Source: Verrucomicrobiota bacterium (GTDB lineage: Bacteria > Verrucomicrobiota > Verrucomicrobiia > Verrucomicrobiales > Akkermansiaceae). From it: a DNA stretch of 64,000 bases. The notes beneath the pieces were generated by a model. That model was not told the origin of the DNA, made no database searches, and worked only from the letters and a program-made list of their open reading frames with translations. Position numbers and translations under genes: made by a program. The stretch is taken from the NCBI GenBank assembly GCA_004293445.1, contig RDYP01000009.1, positions 48,096 through 112,095 of the forward strand, written 5' to 3'. Positions 1 through 10,100 of the stretch are shown here, one piece after another (position 1 is the stretch's first letter; every line of letters starts with the position of its first letter).

Positions 1-2
1 GC

Positions 3-986
3 ATTCGCGATGTGAAAGCACACGAGGCTTTTCGGGATGGCTTCACTCGTTTCGGCGAAGACGTCGGGGCCATGGTGGCGCCTCTGAAACATGGAGGACG
101 CGATCTTGGGGTGCTGGCGGTGGCTCGCGATCGGGCGGATGGTCCTTTCACGCCGAATGACTTCGCGGTGTTTCGCACGATGGCGGAGCAGTCCGCCTTT
201 GCGATCGGGAATGCGCTGGTCCATCGGGAGGCTAGTGAGAAGCGTCAGATGGAAGGTGAGTTGCGCAATGCTCGCGAGGTGCAGCGGGTGCTGCTACCGC
301 AGGGGGAATCGGTGGTGCCGGGCTATCGGCTGAGCGGGACGAACGTTCCGGCGAGAATCATCAGCGGAGACTACTACGATCACCTGGATCTCGGCGGCGG
401 GCGTCATGGGGTGGTGATTGCCGACGTGTCCGGCAAGGGGGTCGCGGCGGGGCTGTTGATGGCGATGTGCCGCAGTGTGCTGCGGTCGCTGGCGGGTTCC
501 CATCATGATCCGGCAGAGGCTCTTGCCCGGGTGAACCGTCAGCTTTTTCCGGACATCCGGGAGGACATGTTCATCAGTCTGTTTTACGCGGTGATTGAGG
601 GTGACAGCGGTTTGGTAAGGCTTGCGCGCGCAGGGCACGATCCGGCTTTGTTGTATCGTGCTGCCGAGCGGACTGTCACGCTGCTCAAGCCCCCCGGGTT
701 AGCTTTGGGAATCGACGAGGGCGATGTTTTCGAGCGGGTGACGCGGGTGGAGGAGATTCAGCTGAATCCCGGGGATTGCCTTTTATTTCACACAGATGGA
801 GTGAAGGAAGCGGTCGATGCTGCCGGGGAGGAATTTGGGATGGATCGGCTGCGCGAGGCATTCCGGGAAGGCGCTTCGCTGGGCGCGGAGGCCACGGTGC
901 TGGCGGTCGAGCGCGAGTTGGCCCGCTTCGCCGGAGAGGCTCCGCAGATGGACGATGTGACCCTGGTGGCTTTGGAAAAGCGCTGA
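3..986 (+). CDS. GAF-SpoIIE type PP2C serine phosphatase (5' truncated)
   Basis: Likely a cytoplasmic regulatory phosphatase that removes phosphate from Ser/Thr of a partner-switching protein. The frame is open to the left edge, so the true start lies outside the window; the GTG at 12 is only an internal codon. The first ~80 visible residues resemble the end of a GAF domain (LGVLAVAR, then FxTMAEQSAFAIGNA). A short helical linker follows (EGELRNAREVQRVLLP, typical of the RsbU family), then the PP2C/SpoIIE domain with its acidic metal motifs ISGDYYD, IADVSGKGVAAGLLMA, HTDGVKEA and the terminal MDDVTLVAL. Its partner (anti-sigma or anti-anti-sigma factor) is not in the window. The domain call is firm; the pathway is not known. 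Confidence 0.85.
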   Translation: MRDVKAHEAFRDGFTRFGEDVGAMVAPLKHGGRDLGVLAVARDRADGPFTPNDFAVFRTMAEQSAFAIGNALVHREASEKRQMEGELRNAREVQRVLLPQGESVVPGYRLSGTNVPARIISGDYYDHLDLGGGRHGVVIADVSGKGVAAGLLMAMCRSVLRSLAGSHHDPAEALARVNRQLFPDIREDMFISLFYAVIEGDSGLVRLARAGHDPALLYRAAERTVTLLKPPGLALGIDEGDVFERVTRVEEIQLNPGDCLLFHTDGVKEAVDAAGEEFGMDRLREAFREGASLGAEATVLAVERELARFAGEAPQMDDVTLVALEKR

Positions 987-1084
987 GCCGGTAGAACGGC
1001 GCGGGTCAGTTTTCGGCGAATTCGTCGCGCTTGTCGTGCCACGCGGTGCTTGACTTGCGCGGCGGGCTCGGGCAGTCCCCGCCC

Positions 1085-2281
1085 ATGGCCAAGCTTTCGA
1101 TTCGCAACCTCGACGTCACCGGCAAGGAAGTCCTGATGCGCGTGGACTTCAATGTCCCGCTCAAGGATGGCGTCATCACTGACGATACCCGCATTCAAGC
1201 CGCCGTGCCGTCGATCAAGCATCTGCTTGCCGGCGGTGCCAAGCTGGTGCTCTGCTCTCACCTCGGTCGTCCGAAGAGTGCCGGCGATGCTCAATTTTCG
1301 CTGGCTCCTGCCGCCGCCCGCCTCGCCGAAATCCTCGGTCAGGAAGTGAAATTGGCGCCTGATTGCATCGATGCCGAGAGCGCGGCATTGCGTGCCGCCT
1401 TGGAGCCCGGCCAAGTGCTCTTGTTGGAAAATACCCGCTACTATCCTTCCGAAGAAGCGAACGATCCCGACTTCGCCGAGGCCCTTGCTGGCAGCGCGGA
1501 AATCTACGTGAACGACGCTTTCGGCACCGCTCACCGCGCCCATGCCTCGACCGAGGGCGTGACGCATTTCGTCGAGCGGAGTGCGATGGGCTTCCTGATG
1601 GAGCGGGAGCTCGAGTACCTCGATGGCAAACTTCAGGCACCCGAGAAGCCTTTCCTCGTCATCATGGGTGGCGCGAAGGTTTCCGACAAGATTCAGGTGA
1701 TCACCCGCCTGATGGAAAAGGCGGATGCTTTCCTGATCGGTGGCGCGATGGCCAACACCTTCCGCAAGGCTCAGGGCTACAAGACCGGCAATTCCCGGGT
1801 GGAGTCGGACAAGCTCGATCTTGCGCTGGAGATTCTCGCCAAGGCCGAGGCGAAGGGTGTGCGTTTCCTGCTGCCTGCCGATACCCGCGTGACGCAGGAA
1901 TTCAAGGAGGGTGCGGAGACGAAGTGCACCGCGCCCTATGAGCAAGGCGGCGAGACGCCGGATGGCTGGGAAGGGATCGATATCGGTGATGTCGCAATCG
2001 GCGAGTTCGTCGCGGAAGTGGCGAAGGCCAAGACCATCATCTGGAACGGCCCGATGGGTGTGTTCGAGATCGATAGCTTCGGCCACGGCACCAAAGCGGT
2101 CGCGGAAGCGATGGCGGCGAGCGATGCGGTGACAATCGTAGGCGGTGGCGACTCGGTGACCGCGGTCAACAAGTACGGGCTCGATGATAAGATGACTTTC
2201 ATTTCCACCGGTGGCGGTGCCTCGCTGGAACTTCTCGAAGGCAAGGAACTGCCCGGCGTGGCCGCGCTTTCCGACGTCTGA
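1085..2281 (+). CDS. pgk: phosphoglycerate kinase
   Basis: Cytoplasmic glycolytic enzyme that transfers phosphate from 1,3-bisphosphoglycerate to ADP. The protein is 398 residues, the usual length. It begins MAKLSIRNLDV and shows the family landmarks MRVDFNVPL, HLGRP, a GGAKVSDKI stretch and the C-terminal nucleotide-binding GGGDSV loop. The frame is open upstream to 1031, but those residues are not PGK-like, so the ATG at 1085 is chosen. No clear Shine-Dalgarno sequence precedes it, as for many genes here. tpiA follows 43 bases later, a frequent pairing, so co-transcription is likely. Confidence 0.96.
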   Translation: MAKLSIRNLDVTGKEVLMRVDFNVPLKDGVITDDTRIQAAVPSIKHLLAGGAKLVLCSHLGRPKSAGDAQFSLAPAAARLAEILGQEVKLAPDCIDAESAALRAALEPGQVLLLENTRYYPSEEANDPDFAEALAGSAEIYVNDAFGTAHRAHASTEGVTHFVERSAMGFLMERELEYLDGKLQAPEKPFLVIMGGAKVSDKIQVITRLMEKADAFLIGGAMANTFRKAQGYKTGNSRVESDKLDLALEILAKAEAKGVRFLLPADTRVTQEFKEGAETKCTAPYEQGGETPDGWEGIDIGDVAIGEFVAEVAKAKTIIWNGPMGVFEIDSFGHGTKAVAEAMAASDAVTIVGGGDSVTAVNKYGLDDKMTFISTGGGASLELLEGKELPGVAALSDV

Positions 2282-2324
2282 TTTGGCCTGAATCGCGCTG
2301 TCTACTCTCCCAATAATAACGATC

Positions 2325-3092
2325 ATGATCCGTAAACCCATCTTTGCCGCCAACTGGAAGATGAACAAAGGCCCCTCGGAAACCGAGGACTTCGCCCGCA
2401 GCTTCCTGTCGAAGGTTCAGAACCGGACCTTCCCTTGCGATATCGTCATTGCGCCGCCTTTCGTGTCGCTGGCAAAAGCAAGCGAGGTGCTTGGCAACGT
2501 GTCGAGCGTCGCACTGGCCGCCCAGAACTGTTCTCAGTTCGACTCCGGTGCCTACACGGGAGAGATCAGCGCGATGATGCTGAAGGAATTCTTCGTGCAC
2601 TACGTGATCCTCGGTCACAGCGAGCGACGTGCGATTTATCTGGAGACGGACGAGGTCATCAACGCGAAGGTCCGCAAGGCCCGTGAACTCAATCTCCGAC
2701 CGATTTTCTGTGTTGGCGAGACCCTGCAGGAGCGCGAAAGCGGCCTGCTGGAGAAGGTGCTTCGCACGCAGGTCGTCGAGGGACTCAAGGGCTTGAGTGA
2801 GCGCGATTTGTTGGACACTGTGATCGCCTACGAGCCGGTCTGGGCGATCGGCACTGGTGTCACCGCGAGTGCCGCGCAGGCCCAGGAGGCCCACGCTTTT
2901 GTTCGGTCTTTGGTCGCCGAGCAATTTGGTGCCGAGAGTGCTGCGAAGATCCGCATTCAGTACGGTGGTTCGGTCAAGCCGAGCAACGCGGCTGAACTGA
3001 TGGCGTGCCCGGACATCGATGGCGCGCTGATCGGTGGTGCCTCTTTGGAGCCGCAGAGCTTCCTCGACATCATCGAGAACGGAGTCGCCTGA
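2325..3092 (+). CDS. tpiA: triosephosphate isomerase
   Basis: Interconverts dihydroxyacetone phosphate and glyceraldehyde 3-phosphate in glycolysis. It has 255 residues, normal for the family. The catalytic residues are all visible: Lys in AANWKMNKG near the N-terminus, His in ILGHSERR, Glu in AYEPVWAIGTG, and the phosphate-binding motifs YGGSVKPSN and GALIGGASL near the C-terminus. The ATG at 2325 starts directly at the conserved N-terminal strand. It is probably co-transcribed with pgk. Confidence 0.97.
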   Translation: MIRKPIFAANWKMNKGPSETEDFARSFLSKVQNRTFPCDIVIAPPFVSLAKASEVLGNVSSVALAAQNCSQFDSGAYTGEISAMMLKEFFVHYVILGHSERRAIYLETDEVINAKVRKARELNLRPIFCVGETLQERESGLLEKVLRTQVVEGLKGLSERDLLDTVIAYEPVWAIGTGVTASAAQAQEAHAFVRSLVAEQFGAESAAKIRIQYGGSVKPSNAAELMACPDIDGALIGGASLEPQSFLDIIENGVA

Positions 3093-3094
3093 GC

Positions 3095-3112
3095 CTGCTG
3101 AGAGATCAGCAG
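3095..3112 (+). terminator. short hairpin after tpiA
   Basis: A perfect 7-bp stem (CTGCTGA / TCAGCAG) with a GAGA tetraloop begins two bases after the tpiA stop, in the gap between convergent tpiA and the NRPS operon. There is no T-run after it on the plus strand, so it is at best a weak intrinsic terminator or a 3' end stabiliser. Confidence 0.3.
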
Positions 3113-3152
3113 CGGGTGAGCAGGGCGCAGATGTCCAGTCTTCGCGGTCGTG

Positions 3153-6100
3153 TTATCGGTCGCGTAGGCTGGTGGAAAGCGCTGTGGCGAGTTCTTGAAT
3201 GTGGGCTTCGTCGAAGATGGAGAGGTGTTGTCCGGGAACCGGAATGATATCGAGCCCTCCCTTCGCGAGTTCCGTCCAGCCGTAGTCTTTAGGCCACGCG
3301 ATCTTGTCGTTGGCGGTCATGGCTTTGAAGAGAGTGATTTTCCCAGCGAAGGGGCGGGGGTGATATTGCTGGGTGGCGCGCCAGTTTTCCTCGCGGACTT
3401 GGATGCGGCGGAGATCGCTATGGGCCTCGGCTGGACCATGGGCGATGGCGGTGGCGACTTCTTGTTTTACGCGGTGGTGAGTGCGGATGCCTTCGGCGAT
3501 GCGGGAGCGGAGTCGTGCGAACTTGGTGGCAAGCGGCAGGTGGGCTTGTTGTCGCCAGAAGGTGGTGAAGCGGCCGAAGGGAGATAGTCGCTTGGCGGGG
3601 GCAACGGGGTTTTGGGTATCGAAGAGTCCGAGGAAATCGACCTGGTGGCCACGTCCGACGAGTTGGCAGGCCATTTCGTGGGCGACGATGCCGCCGAAGG
3701 AGTAACCGGCGAGGCGGAAGGGGCCGTGGGCTTGGATGGCGAGGATTTCGCTGAGGTAGGCAGCGGCGGTTTCCTCAACGCTGGATTTGGGGATGGGGCC
3801 GCTGTCGCTGAGGGCGCGGGCTTCGATGGCGTGAAGTGGGCCATCGTACGCTGCGAGTTCGGCGAGCCTGCGGTAGAATAGTACGCCGCCATCGCCACCA
3901 TGGACGCAGAACAATGGGGTGGCGTCGCCCTCTTGTTTGAGGGTGACGAGGAGGCCCTTGTTTCCGCCGGCAATTTGGGTGCTCTGGTGCTCCGGTGTGA
4001 GCAGGGTAGCGAGGCGGGCAATGGTCGGGTGGGTGAGCAGGGCGGCGAGTGGCAGGGTGTGGCCGAAGTCGCGGTGAAGGCGGGAAAACAGGCGCAGTGC
4101 CATCAGCGAGTGCCCGCCGAGGGCGAAGAAATCATCGTCACGGCCGACTTTGGCGATCCCTAACAGCTCGCACCACAACGTGGCGAGTGCCTGCTCGAGG
4201 TCGTTTGCTGGCGGGGCTGTAGCGTGGGCTTTGGAAGAGGCGGCTTGTGCGGGGTCGGGCAGGGCGGCTGCATCGATTTTGCCGTTCGGGGTGATCGGGA
4301 ATGCGGGGACGATCGCGACTCCATTGGGCCGGAGGAAGGATGGCAGTCGTTCGGCGAGCCATGCGTCTAGGGTTGGGGCGTCGAGGTGGCTGTCGCGATC
4401 GACTGTGGCCCAGGCGAGGATGCGCTTGGTTTCGGCTCCTCGGCCGCGGACCGCGACTTTCGACTGGCGGACTTCGGGGTGGGAGGCGAGGACGGCCTCG
4501 ATTTCTCCGAGTTCGATGCGGAAGCCGCGGACTTTCACCTGATGGTCGCGGCGGCCGATGAATTCGATGCGGCCATCGGCAAGTCGGCGGCAGAGATCCC
4601 CGGTTTTGTAGAGGCGGCCAAAGTTCGGGTGCTGGATGAATTTCTCGGCGGTCAGGGCTGCGTCGCCATGATACCCGAGCGCGAGGCCGTCGCCGCCGGT
4701 GTGAAGTTCCCCGGGAATTCCCACTGGGAGGAGTCGACCGGAATCGTCGAGGATCACGACCGTGGTATTCGCTATGGGTCGGCCGATGGGGATGGAGGTT
4801 CCCTCTGCATCGCTTGCGACGATGCTATGGCAGGTGGTGAAAGTGGTGTTTTCGGTGGGACCGTAGCCATTGATCAGGCGGGTGGTGGGCAGGAGCTCGA
4901 GGGCGCGCCGGACGTGGGGCACGGACAGCACGTCGCCGCCGGCAATCAGTTGGCGGAGGCCTGTGAGCGAGGCGGCATGTTCCTCGATCATCACCTGAAA
5001 AAGTCCGGCGGTCAGCCAGAGGGTGGTCACGCCATGGTGGCGGACAGCGTGGGCAATGGCTTCCAGGTTCTTGCCTCGATCCGGGATGACGAGGCGGCCG
5101 CCGTGGAGCAGTGGACCCCAGATTTCGAGGATCGAGGGGTCGAAGGTGAGCGGGGCGGAGAAGAGGAAGGTCTCGTCCGGTGTGATCGCGATGAAGTCGT
5201 TGTTAGAGACCAGGCGGATCACCCCGCGGTGAGGGATGAGCACGCCCTTCGGCTTGCCGGTGGAGCCGGAAGTGAAGAGGAGGTAGGCGGGATCAGAGGG
5301 TCCATGTTTCGCCGCCGGCAGTAAGGTTAGATCCTTGGCGAGTCCGGCCTGCGGGATGGGGATCAGTTTGCCGCGCCACTTTTCAAAGGCCTGTTCGTGG
5401 GGGGGCGTGGCGAGGGTGATTCGGATGCCGGACTCTTCCAACAAGAGGGCGAAGCGTTCGGCTGGGTAGTCGGGATCGAGCGGAACGCAGGCGGCTCCTG
5501 CGAGGATGATGCCGAGCAGGCCGGTGATGGTTTCAAAAGAGGGGCGGGTGCAGAGTCCGACGAGTTCGCCGGGTGCGAGGCCGGTGGTGATGAGTTGGTG
5601 GGCGATGGCGGTGGCGTCGGCGTGGAGTTGTCGGTAATCGAGCTGCTGGTCGCCGAAGACGAGTGCGATGCGGTCAGGCGTGGCATTGGCGATCTTTTCG
5701 AAAAGTTCGCCGATGGTCGCGTCGCGTGGGTAGTCGCTGTGGGATCCCGCCCAGTGGTGGCTCAGGCATTCGTGCTCCTCGCGGTTCAGGATTTGCAGGG
5801 CCGAGATCGGGCGCTCCGGGTCGGCAGCGACTTCCTCCAAGAGTTGTTGGAAGTGACCAAGCATGCGTTGGGCGGTGGCGGACTCGAAGAGATCGCTGCT
5901 GTAGTCGCAGCAAACGCTCCAACCGTCCGCGTGCTCGGTGGTGAAGAAGTTGAGATCGAAGATGGCTCCCGGCGACAAAGGGGGCAGCAGCTTTGCTTGA
6001 ATGCCGGCGAAGTGTCGGGGTGGGGTGGAGATTTGGTGGGTGAAATTGATTTGGAACAGGGGATTGCGGCCGGGGTCACGATCGGGCCGCAGTTCACGGA

Positions 6101-7157
6101 CGAGTGAGCCAAAGGGGAGGTCTTGGTGTTCGACCGCTTCGAGCACGGTGTCGCGCACCCGACGGAGCAGACTCGTGAAGGTCGGGTCGCCGGAGAGGTC
6201 GTTGCGGAGGATCAGGGAATTGATGAAGACCCCGATGAGTGGGTTTGTTTCGGCGCGACAGCGGCCAGCGAAGGGTGAGCCAATCGCGATATCGGTCGCG
6301 CCGGTGTAGCGGTGGAGGAGGATATTGAATGCGGCGAGCAGCAGGTGGAAGAGTGTGGCTCCGTGGCTCAGGGCAATTTCTTGCAAGCGGGCGATTCGTT
6401 CTTGGGGAAGAGGGGCGCTGATGAAATCGCCTCGCCAGCTTTTGGTGGTGGGTCGTGGATGGTCGGTCGGAAGGTCGAGCTCCGTCATGCCATCGAGCCT
6501 GCTTTTCCAGTATTCGATTTGGCGCTGAGTGCTTGGCGATCCGATGTGGTCCTTTTGCCACACGCTGAAATCGCCGTATTGGATAGGCAGTGCTGGAAGT
6601 GGGATTTCGCGGTTTGCTGCAAGGGCTGGATAGATCGTGGCCAGTTCGTCGAGGAGGATGGGAATGGACGCTCCGTCGAAGAGGGTGTGGTGGATCGTGA
6701 GGTGAAGGATGTGCGAGTCGTGGCCGAGGCGGAGCAGCTCGGTTCGAATCAGTGGGGCGCGGTCCAAGGCGAAGGGCTTGATGGCTTCGAGCTGGCCGAG
6801 TCGGCGTGCTTCGTTGTCCCGATGGGTGTCGGGAAGCTGGCTGAGGTCGACGATTGGCAGCGGGACTTCGAGCGATGCGGCGACGATTTGGAGCAATTCA
6901 CCTCCTTCCTCCTCGAAGCGTGTGCGGAGGATTTCGTGGCGTTCGATGATGTGGGTCAGAGTTGCCTTGAGTCGCTCCGGCTCGAGTGGGCCAGTGAATT
7001 GGCAGCGGATGGCCACGTTCGCTGCTGTGGCACGGGGATCGAGCTGGGAAAGATACCAGAAATCCTGCTGGGCGACGGAAGCAGGGAATGCGAGGTCGCC
7101 TGCTGCGTGGGCGGCAGGGAGCGTGCTGGCATCGGTGGCGAATGTCACTTCAGGCAT
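3153..7157 (-). CDS. non-ribosomal peptide synthetase, C-A-T-TE termination module
   Basis: Last gene of the assembly line, 1334 residues. Condensation domain ~25-460 with an intact HHxxxDG motif (HHTLFDG, 156-162). Adenylation domain ~480-970 with FTSGSTGKPKG (~628-638), GYGPTE (764-769), the GFRIELGEIE core and the terminal NGK lysine (960). Carrier domain with GGHSL, phosphopantetheine Ser 1017. Thioesterase ~1065-1334 with nucleophile motif GYSFGG (Ser1153), a candidate Asp in LFDTQ and a late His in PGQHLS. The binding-pocket code read by eye is D-P-L-W-I-G-G-T-F-K, which matches the classic Val code DAFWIGGTFK at 8 of 10 positions, so a Val-like hydrophobic residue is inferred. The TE should release the chain by hydrolysis or cyclisation. 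It starts 10 bases after the stop of the preceding synthetase. Confidence 0.93.
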   Translation of the reverse strand: MPEVTFATDASTLPAAHAAGDLAFPASVAQQDFWYLSQLDPRATAANVAIRCQFTGPLEPERLKATLTHIIERHEILRTRFEEEGGELLQIVAASLEVPLPIVDLSQLPDTHRDNEARRLGQLEAIKPFALDRAPLIRTELLRLGHDSHILHLTIHHTLFDGASIPILLDELATIYPALAANREIPLPALPIQYGDFSVWQKDHIGSPSTQRQIEYWKSRLDGMTELDLPTDHPRPTTKSWRGDFISAPLPQERIARLQEIALSHGATLFHLLLAAFNILLHRYTGATDIAIGSPFAGRCRAETNPLIGVFINSLILRNDLSGDPTFTSLLRRVRDTVLEAVEHQDLPFGSLVRELRPDRDPGRNPLFQINFTHQISTPPRHFAGIQAKLLPPLSPGAIFDLNFFTTEHADGWSVCCDYSSDLFESATAQRMLGHFQQLLEEVAADPERPISALQILNREEHECLSHHWAGSHSDYPRDATIGELFEKIANATPDRIALVFGDQQLDYRQLHADATAIAHQLITTGLAPGELVGLCTRPSFETITGLLGIILAGAACVPLDPDYPAERFALLLEESGIRITLATPPHEQAFEKWRGKLIPIPQAGLAKDLTLLPAAKHGPSDPAYLLFTSGSTGKPKGVLIPHRGVIRLVSNNDFIAITPDETFLFSAPLTFDPSILEIWGPLLHGGRLVIPDRGKNLEAIAHAVRHHGVTTLWLTAGLFQVMIEEHAASLTGLRQLIAGGDVLSVPHVRRALELLPTTRLINGYGPTENTTFTTCHSIVASDAEGTSIPIGRPIANTTVVILDDSGRLLPVGIPGELHTGGDGLALGYHGDAALTAEKFIQHPNFGRLYKTGDLCRRLADGRIEFIGRRDHQVKVRGFRIELGEIEAVLASHPEVRQSKVAVRGRGAETKRILAWATVDRDSHLDAPTLDAWLAERLPSFLRPNGVAIVPAFPITPNGKIDAAALPDPAQAASSKAHATAPPANDLEQALATLWCELLGIAKVGRDDDFFALGGHSLMALRLFSRLHRDFGHTLPLAALLTHPTIARLATLLTPEHQSTQIAGGNKGLLVTLKQEGDATPLFCVHGGDGGVLFYRRLAELAAYDGPLHAIEARALSDSGPIPKSSVEETAAAYLSEILAIQAHGPFRLAGYSFGGIVAHEMACQLVGRGHQVDFLGLFDTQNPVAPAKRLSPFGRFTTFWRQQAHLPLATKFARLRSRIAEGIRTHHRVKQEVATAIAHGPAEAHSDLRRIQVREENWRATQQYHPRPFAGKITLFKAMTANDKIAWPKDYGWTELAKGGLDIIPVPGQHLSIFDEAHIQELATALSTSLRDR

Positions 7158-7167
7158 CGGTCTGGAG

Positions 7168-10100
7168 TTATCGGCGATACGCGTCGCGGTTCAAACGCGG
7201 GATGGGGCTTGGCGTATCGGCGTGTTGCGCTGTGGCCTCGAGTGCGGCGGCAAGGGCTTGGATGGTGCGGAGTCGGAAGATTTGCGCAGGGCTCAGGGGG
7301 AGTCCGACGCGGTTGGCATGGTTGCTAAGCTGGAAGATGAGGATCGAGTCGCCGCCGAGTGCGAAGATGTCGTCATCGCGACCAACTTCCCGAAGTCCGA
7401 GAACTTGCTGCCAGATCTCGGCGAGCTGGCGTTCGGTCCCTGAGAGGGCGACGATGATTTCACGCGGGGCGGTTTCCAGCGCAGCATTCGGGGCTGGCAG
7501 TGCCTTGCGATCTACTTTGCCGTTCGGGGTGAGTGGCATCTTCTCGAGGCTCACGAAGGCGGCGGGCAGCATGTAGTCGGGAAGACGGGCGGCGAGGTGT
7601 TCGCGCAGTTCCCGGTGGTCCTGCCGGGCCTCGCTGCGATCGGGTCCACCGGGTTTCATCGTCACGTAGGCGACGAGCCGCTCGTCGTGGACGTGAACGA
7701 TCGCTTGGGCAACGGAGGGGTGTTGTTCGAGGTGGCTTTCGATGTCGCCGAGTTCGATGCGGAAGCCGCGGACTTTCACTTGGTGGTCCATGCGGCCGAG
7801 GCATTCCAAGCTGCCATCGGCATTCCAGCGGGCGAGGTCGCCGCTGCGGTAGAGTCGGCGGTCGAGATGGGAGATGAAGCGATCCGCGGTCAGTTCGTCG
7901 AGATCATGGTAGCCATCGGCGAGGCCGTCGCCGCCGATCAGGAGTTCGCCGGGGATACCGATGGGTTGGGGCTGGAGGGCATCATTGACGATGAAGATTT
8001 GGGTGTTGTTGATCGGGTGCCCGATGGACACAGGGCCCCTGCCATCACTGAGCTTTGCGATGGTGGACCAGATGGTCGTTTCGGTGGGGCCATAGACGTT
8101 CCAGATTTCACCACAGAGCGGGGCGAGGCGATTGATGAGATCGCGCGGAACGGCCTCGCCTCCGATGAGGGCTTTGAAGCCGGACTTTCCGTTCCACTGA
8201 GCTTCCAAGAGCAGTCGCCAAGTGATGGGTGTGGCTTGCAGGAAAGTGATGCCGTCGTCTGCGATCGAAGAAGCGAGGCGGTGCCCGTCGATGCTGACTT
8301 CACGGGTGGCGATGACGACCTGCGCCCCGGTGATGAGCGGAAGGAAAAATTCGAGTGCGGCGATATCGAAGGACAGCGTGGTAACGGCGAGTAGGACATC
8401 GTTGTGCGTGAGACCGGGTTCCCGGTGCATCGAATGGAGAAGGTTCACCACCGAGCGATGGGGGATGCGGACGCCTTTGGGACGACCGGTCGAACCTGAG
8501 GTGAAAATGACGTAGGCGAGATCGGTCGCGGAGACCTCGACTCGCGTGAAAGTCTGCGGGTGGGCGTCGATCGCATCGATCAGAGCGATCTGGGCATTGG
8601 AATTCGGCAGCTCGCGGTGGAGCGAGGTCTGGGACAGGATGAGTTCCATGCCCGCATCGGCAATCATGAGACCTAGTCGTTCGCTAGGGAAGGACGGGTC
8701 CAATGGGACATAGGCGGCTCCGCATTTGAGGATGCCGAGGAGGCCGGCGATCATGTCGCACGAGCGCTCCAGATGAATGCCGACGAGATCTCCATGGGCT
8801 ACGCCGCATCCTTGCAGGTGGGCGGCGATGGCTGAGGCGCGCTGCTCGAGCTCGGAGTAGGTGAGCGTTTGGTCGAGGCAGCGGATGGCGATCTTTTCCG
8901 GTGTGCGGGCGGCGATCTCCGCGACGAGTTCGTGTAGGACCGCATCGCGCGGGTAATCGCGCGTGGTGGCGTTCCACTTATGGAGAACGAGCTGGCTCTC
9001 CGTCGTGTTGAGGATTGGGAGCGATTGAAGGGGTAGATCGCTGTGAGAGATCGCGCTGTCGATGAGCTGTTCGAAGCAAGCAAGCCAGCGGCGAATGGTG
9101 GCGGCGTCGTGCAAATCGGGGTTGTATTCGCATTCGACGGTCATCCGTTCGTCGCTTTGGACGAGGTTGAAGAACAGGTCGAAGTTGACGTGTTGTTTCG
9201 CGTTGGTGGCGATATCGATGGCGAGTCCGTCGAAGTGGATGTGGTCGATGTTCGATTGGTCGATATTGAACATGGCGTTGACCAGTGGCAGGCGGCTTGC
9301 GTCGCGAGGGAGGCGGAGATTTTCAAGGAGGCTGCCGAGTGTGAAATCGTGGTGTTCCTGTGCTGCGAGGACTTGCTCCTTCACCTCGGTGGCAAAGGAT
9401 TTGAAGCTGCGTCCGGGTGTGGTTTGGAGTCGGAGGGGAAGGAAATTCAGGCAGTGGCCGACCAGGTCTTCACGTCCGATGCGGGCTTGGCTGGCGGCTG
9501 GAACGCCGATGACCAGATCGTCTTGCCCGGTCAAACGATGGAGCAGGGTGGCGAACGTGGCGAGGAGAGTGGAGAAGAGTGTGCCGCCCAGTTGGGGTGA
9601 GGATTGTTTGAGGCGAGCGTAGAGTCCGGGTGCCAGGTGCATGGTTTCCATGGCACCGGCGAAGGTCTTCATCGGTGGTCGGCTGCGGTCGGTGGGTAGT
9701 TCCAGCGTCGGCGCGGCTTGTGTGAAACGTGCGGTCCAGTAGCGCTCGGCTGCGAGTCTCTCGGGTGAGTCGCGATGGGATTCCTGCAATCGAGCGAAGC
9801 TGGCAAATGACATCGCCGCGGGGAAGTGGGGTAGTTGCCCGAGCTTGCGTGCATTGTAGGCCTGGGCGAGATCCGCGAGAATGACGCCGAACGACCAACC
9901 ATCGCAAACCAGGTGGTGGGCCGTGACCAATAGTTCGTGGTGGTCGTCGGTAAAGCGCGCCAGTTGGAGACGGAAAAGAGGACCATGCACGAGATCGAAG
10001 GTCGTGCTGGTTTCCTCCTTCCGAAGCTCCGCCCATTTGTTGTTCCGATCGGTGGCATCAAGGGCACTCAAGTCGTGCTCTCGGATTTCGATCTGCCGAG

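Noticed and set aside
788..2368. Long antisense open frame over pgk and the phosphatase
   Set aside because: It mirrors pgk in a GC-rich codon frame, has no recognisable domain and would overlap a certain gene completely.
3195..7443. Several plus-strand open frames of 130-340 codons opposite the NRPS genes
   Set aside because: They are reverse-complement shadows of the synthetase codons; the translations show no motifs and abut without gene-like spacing.
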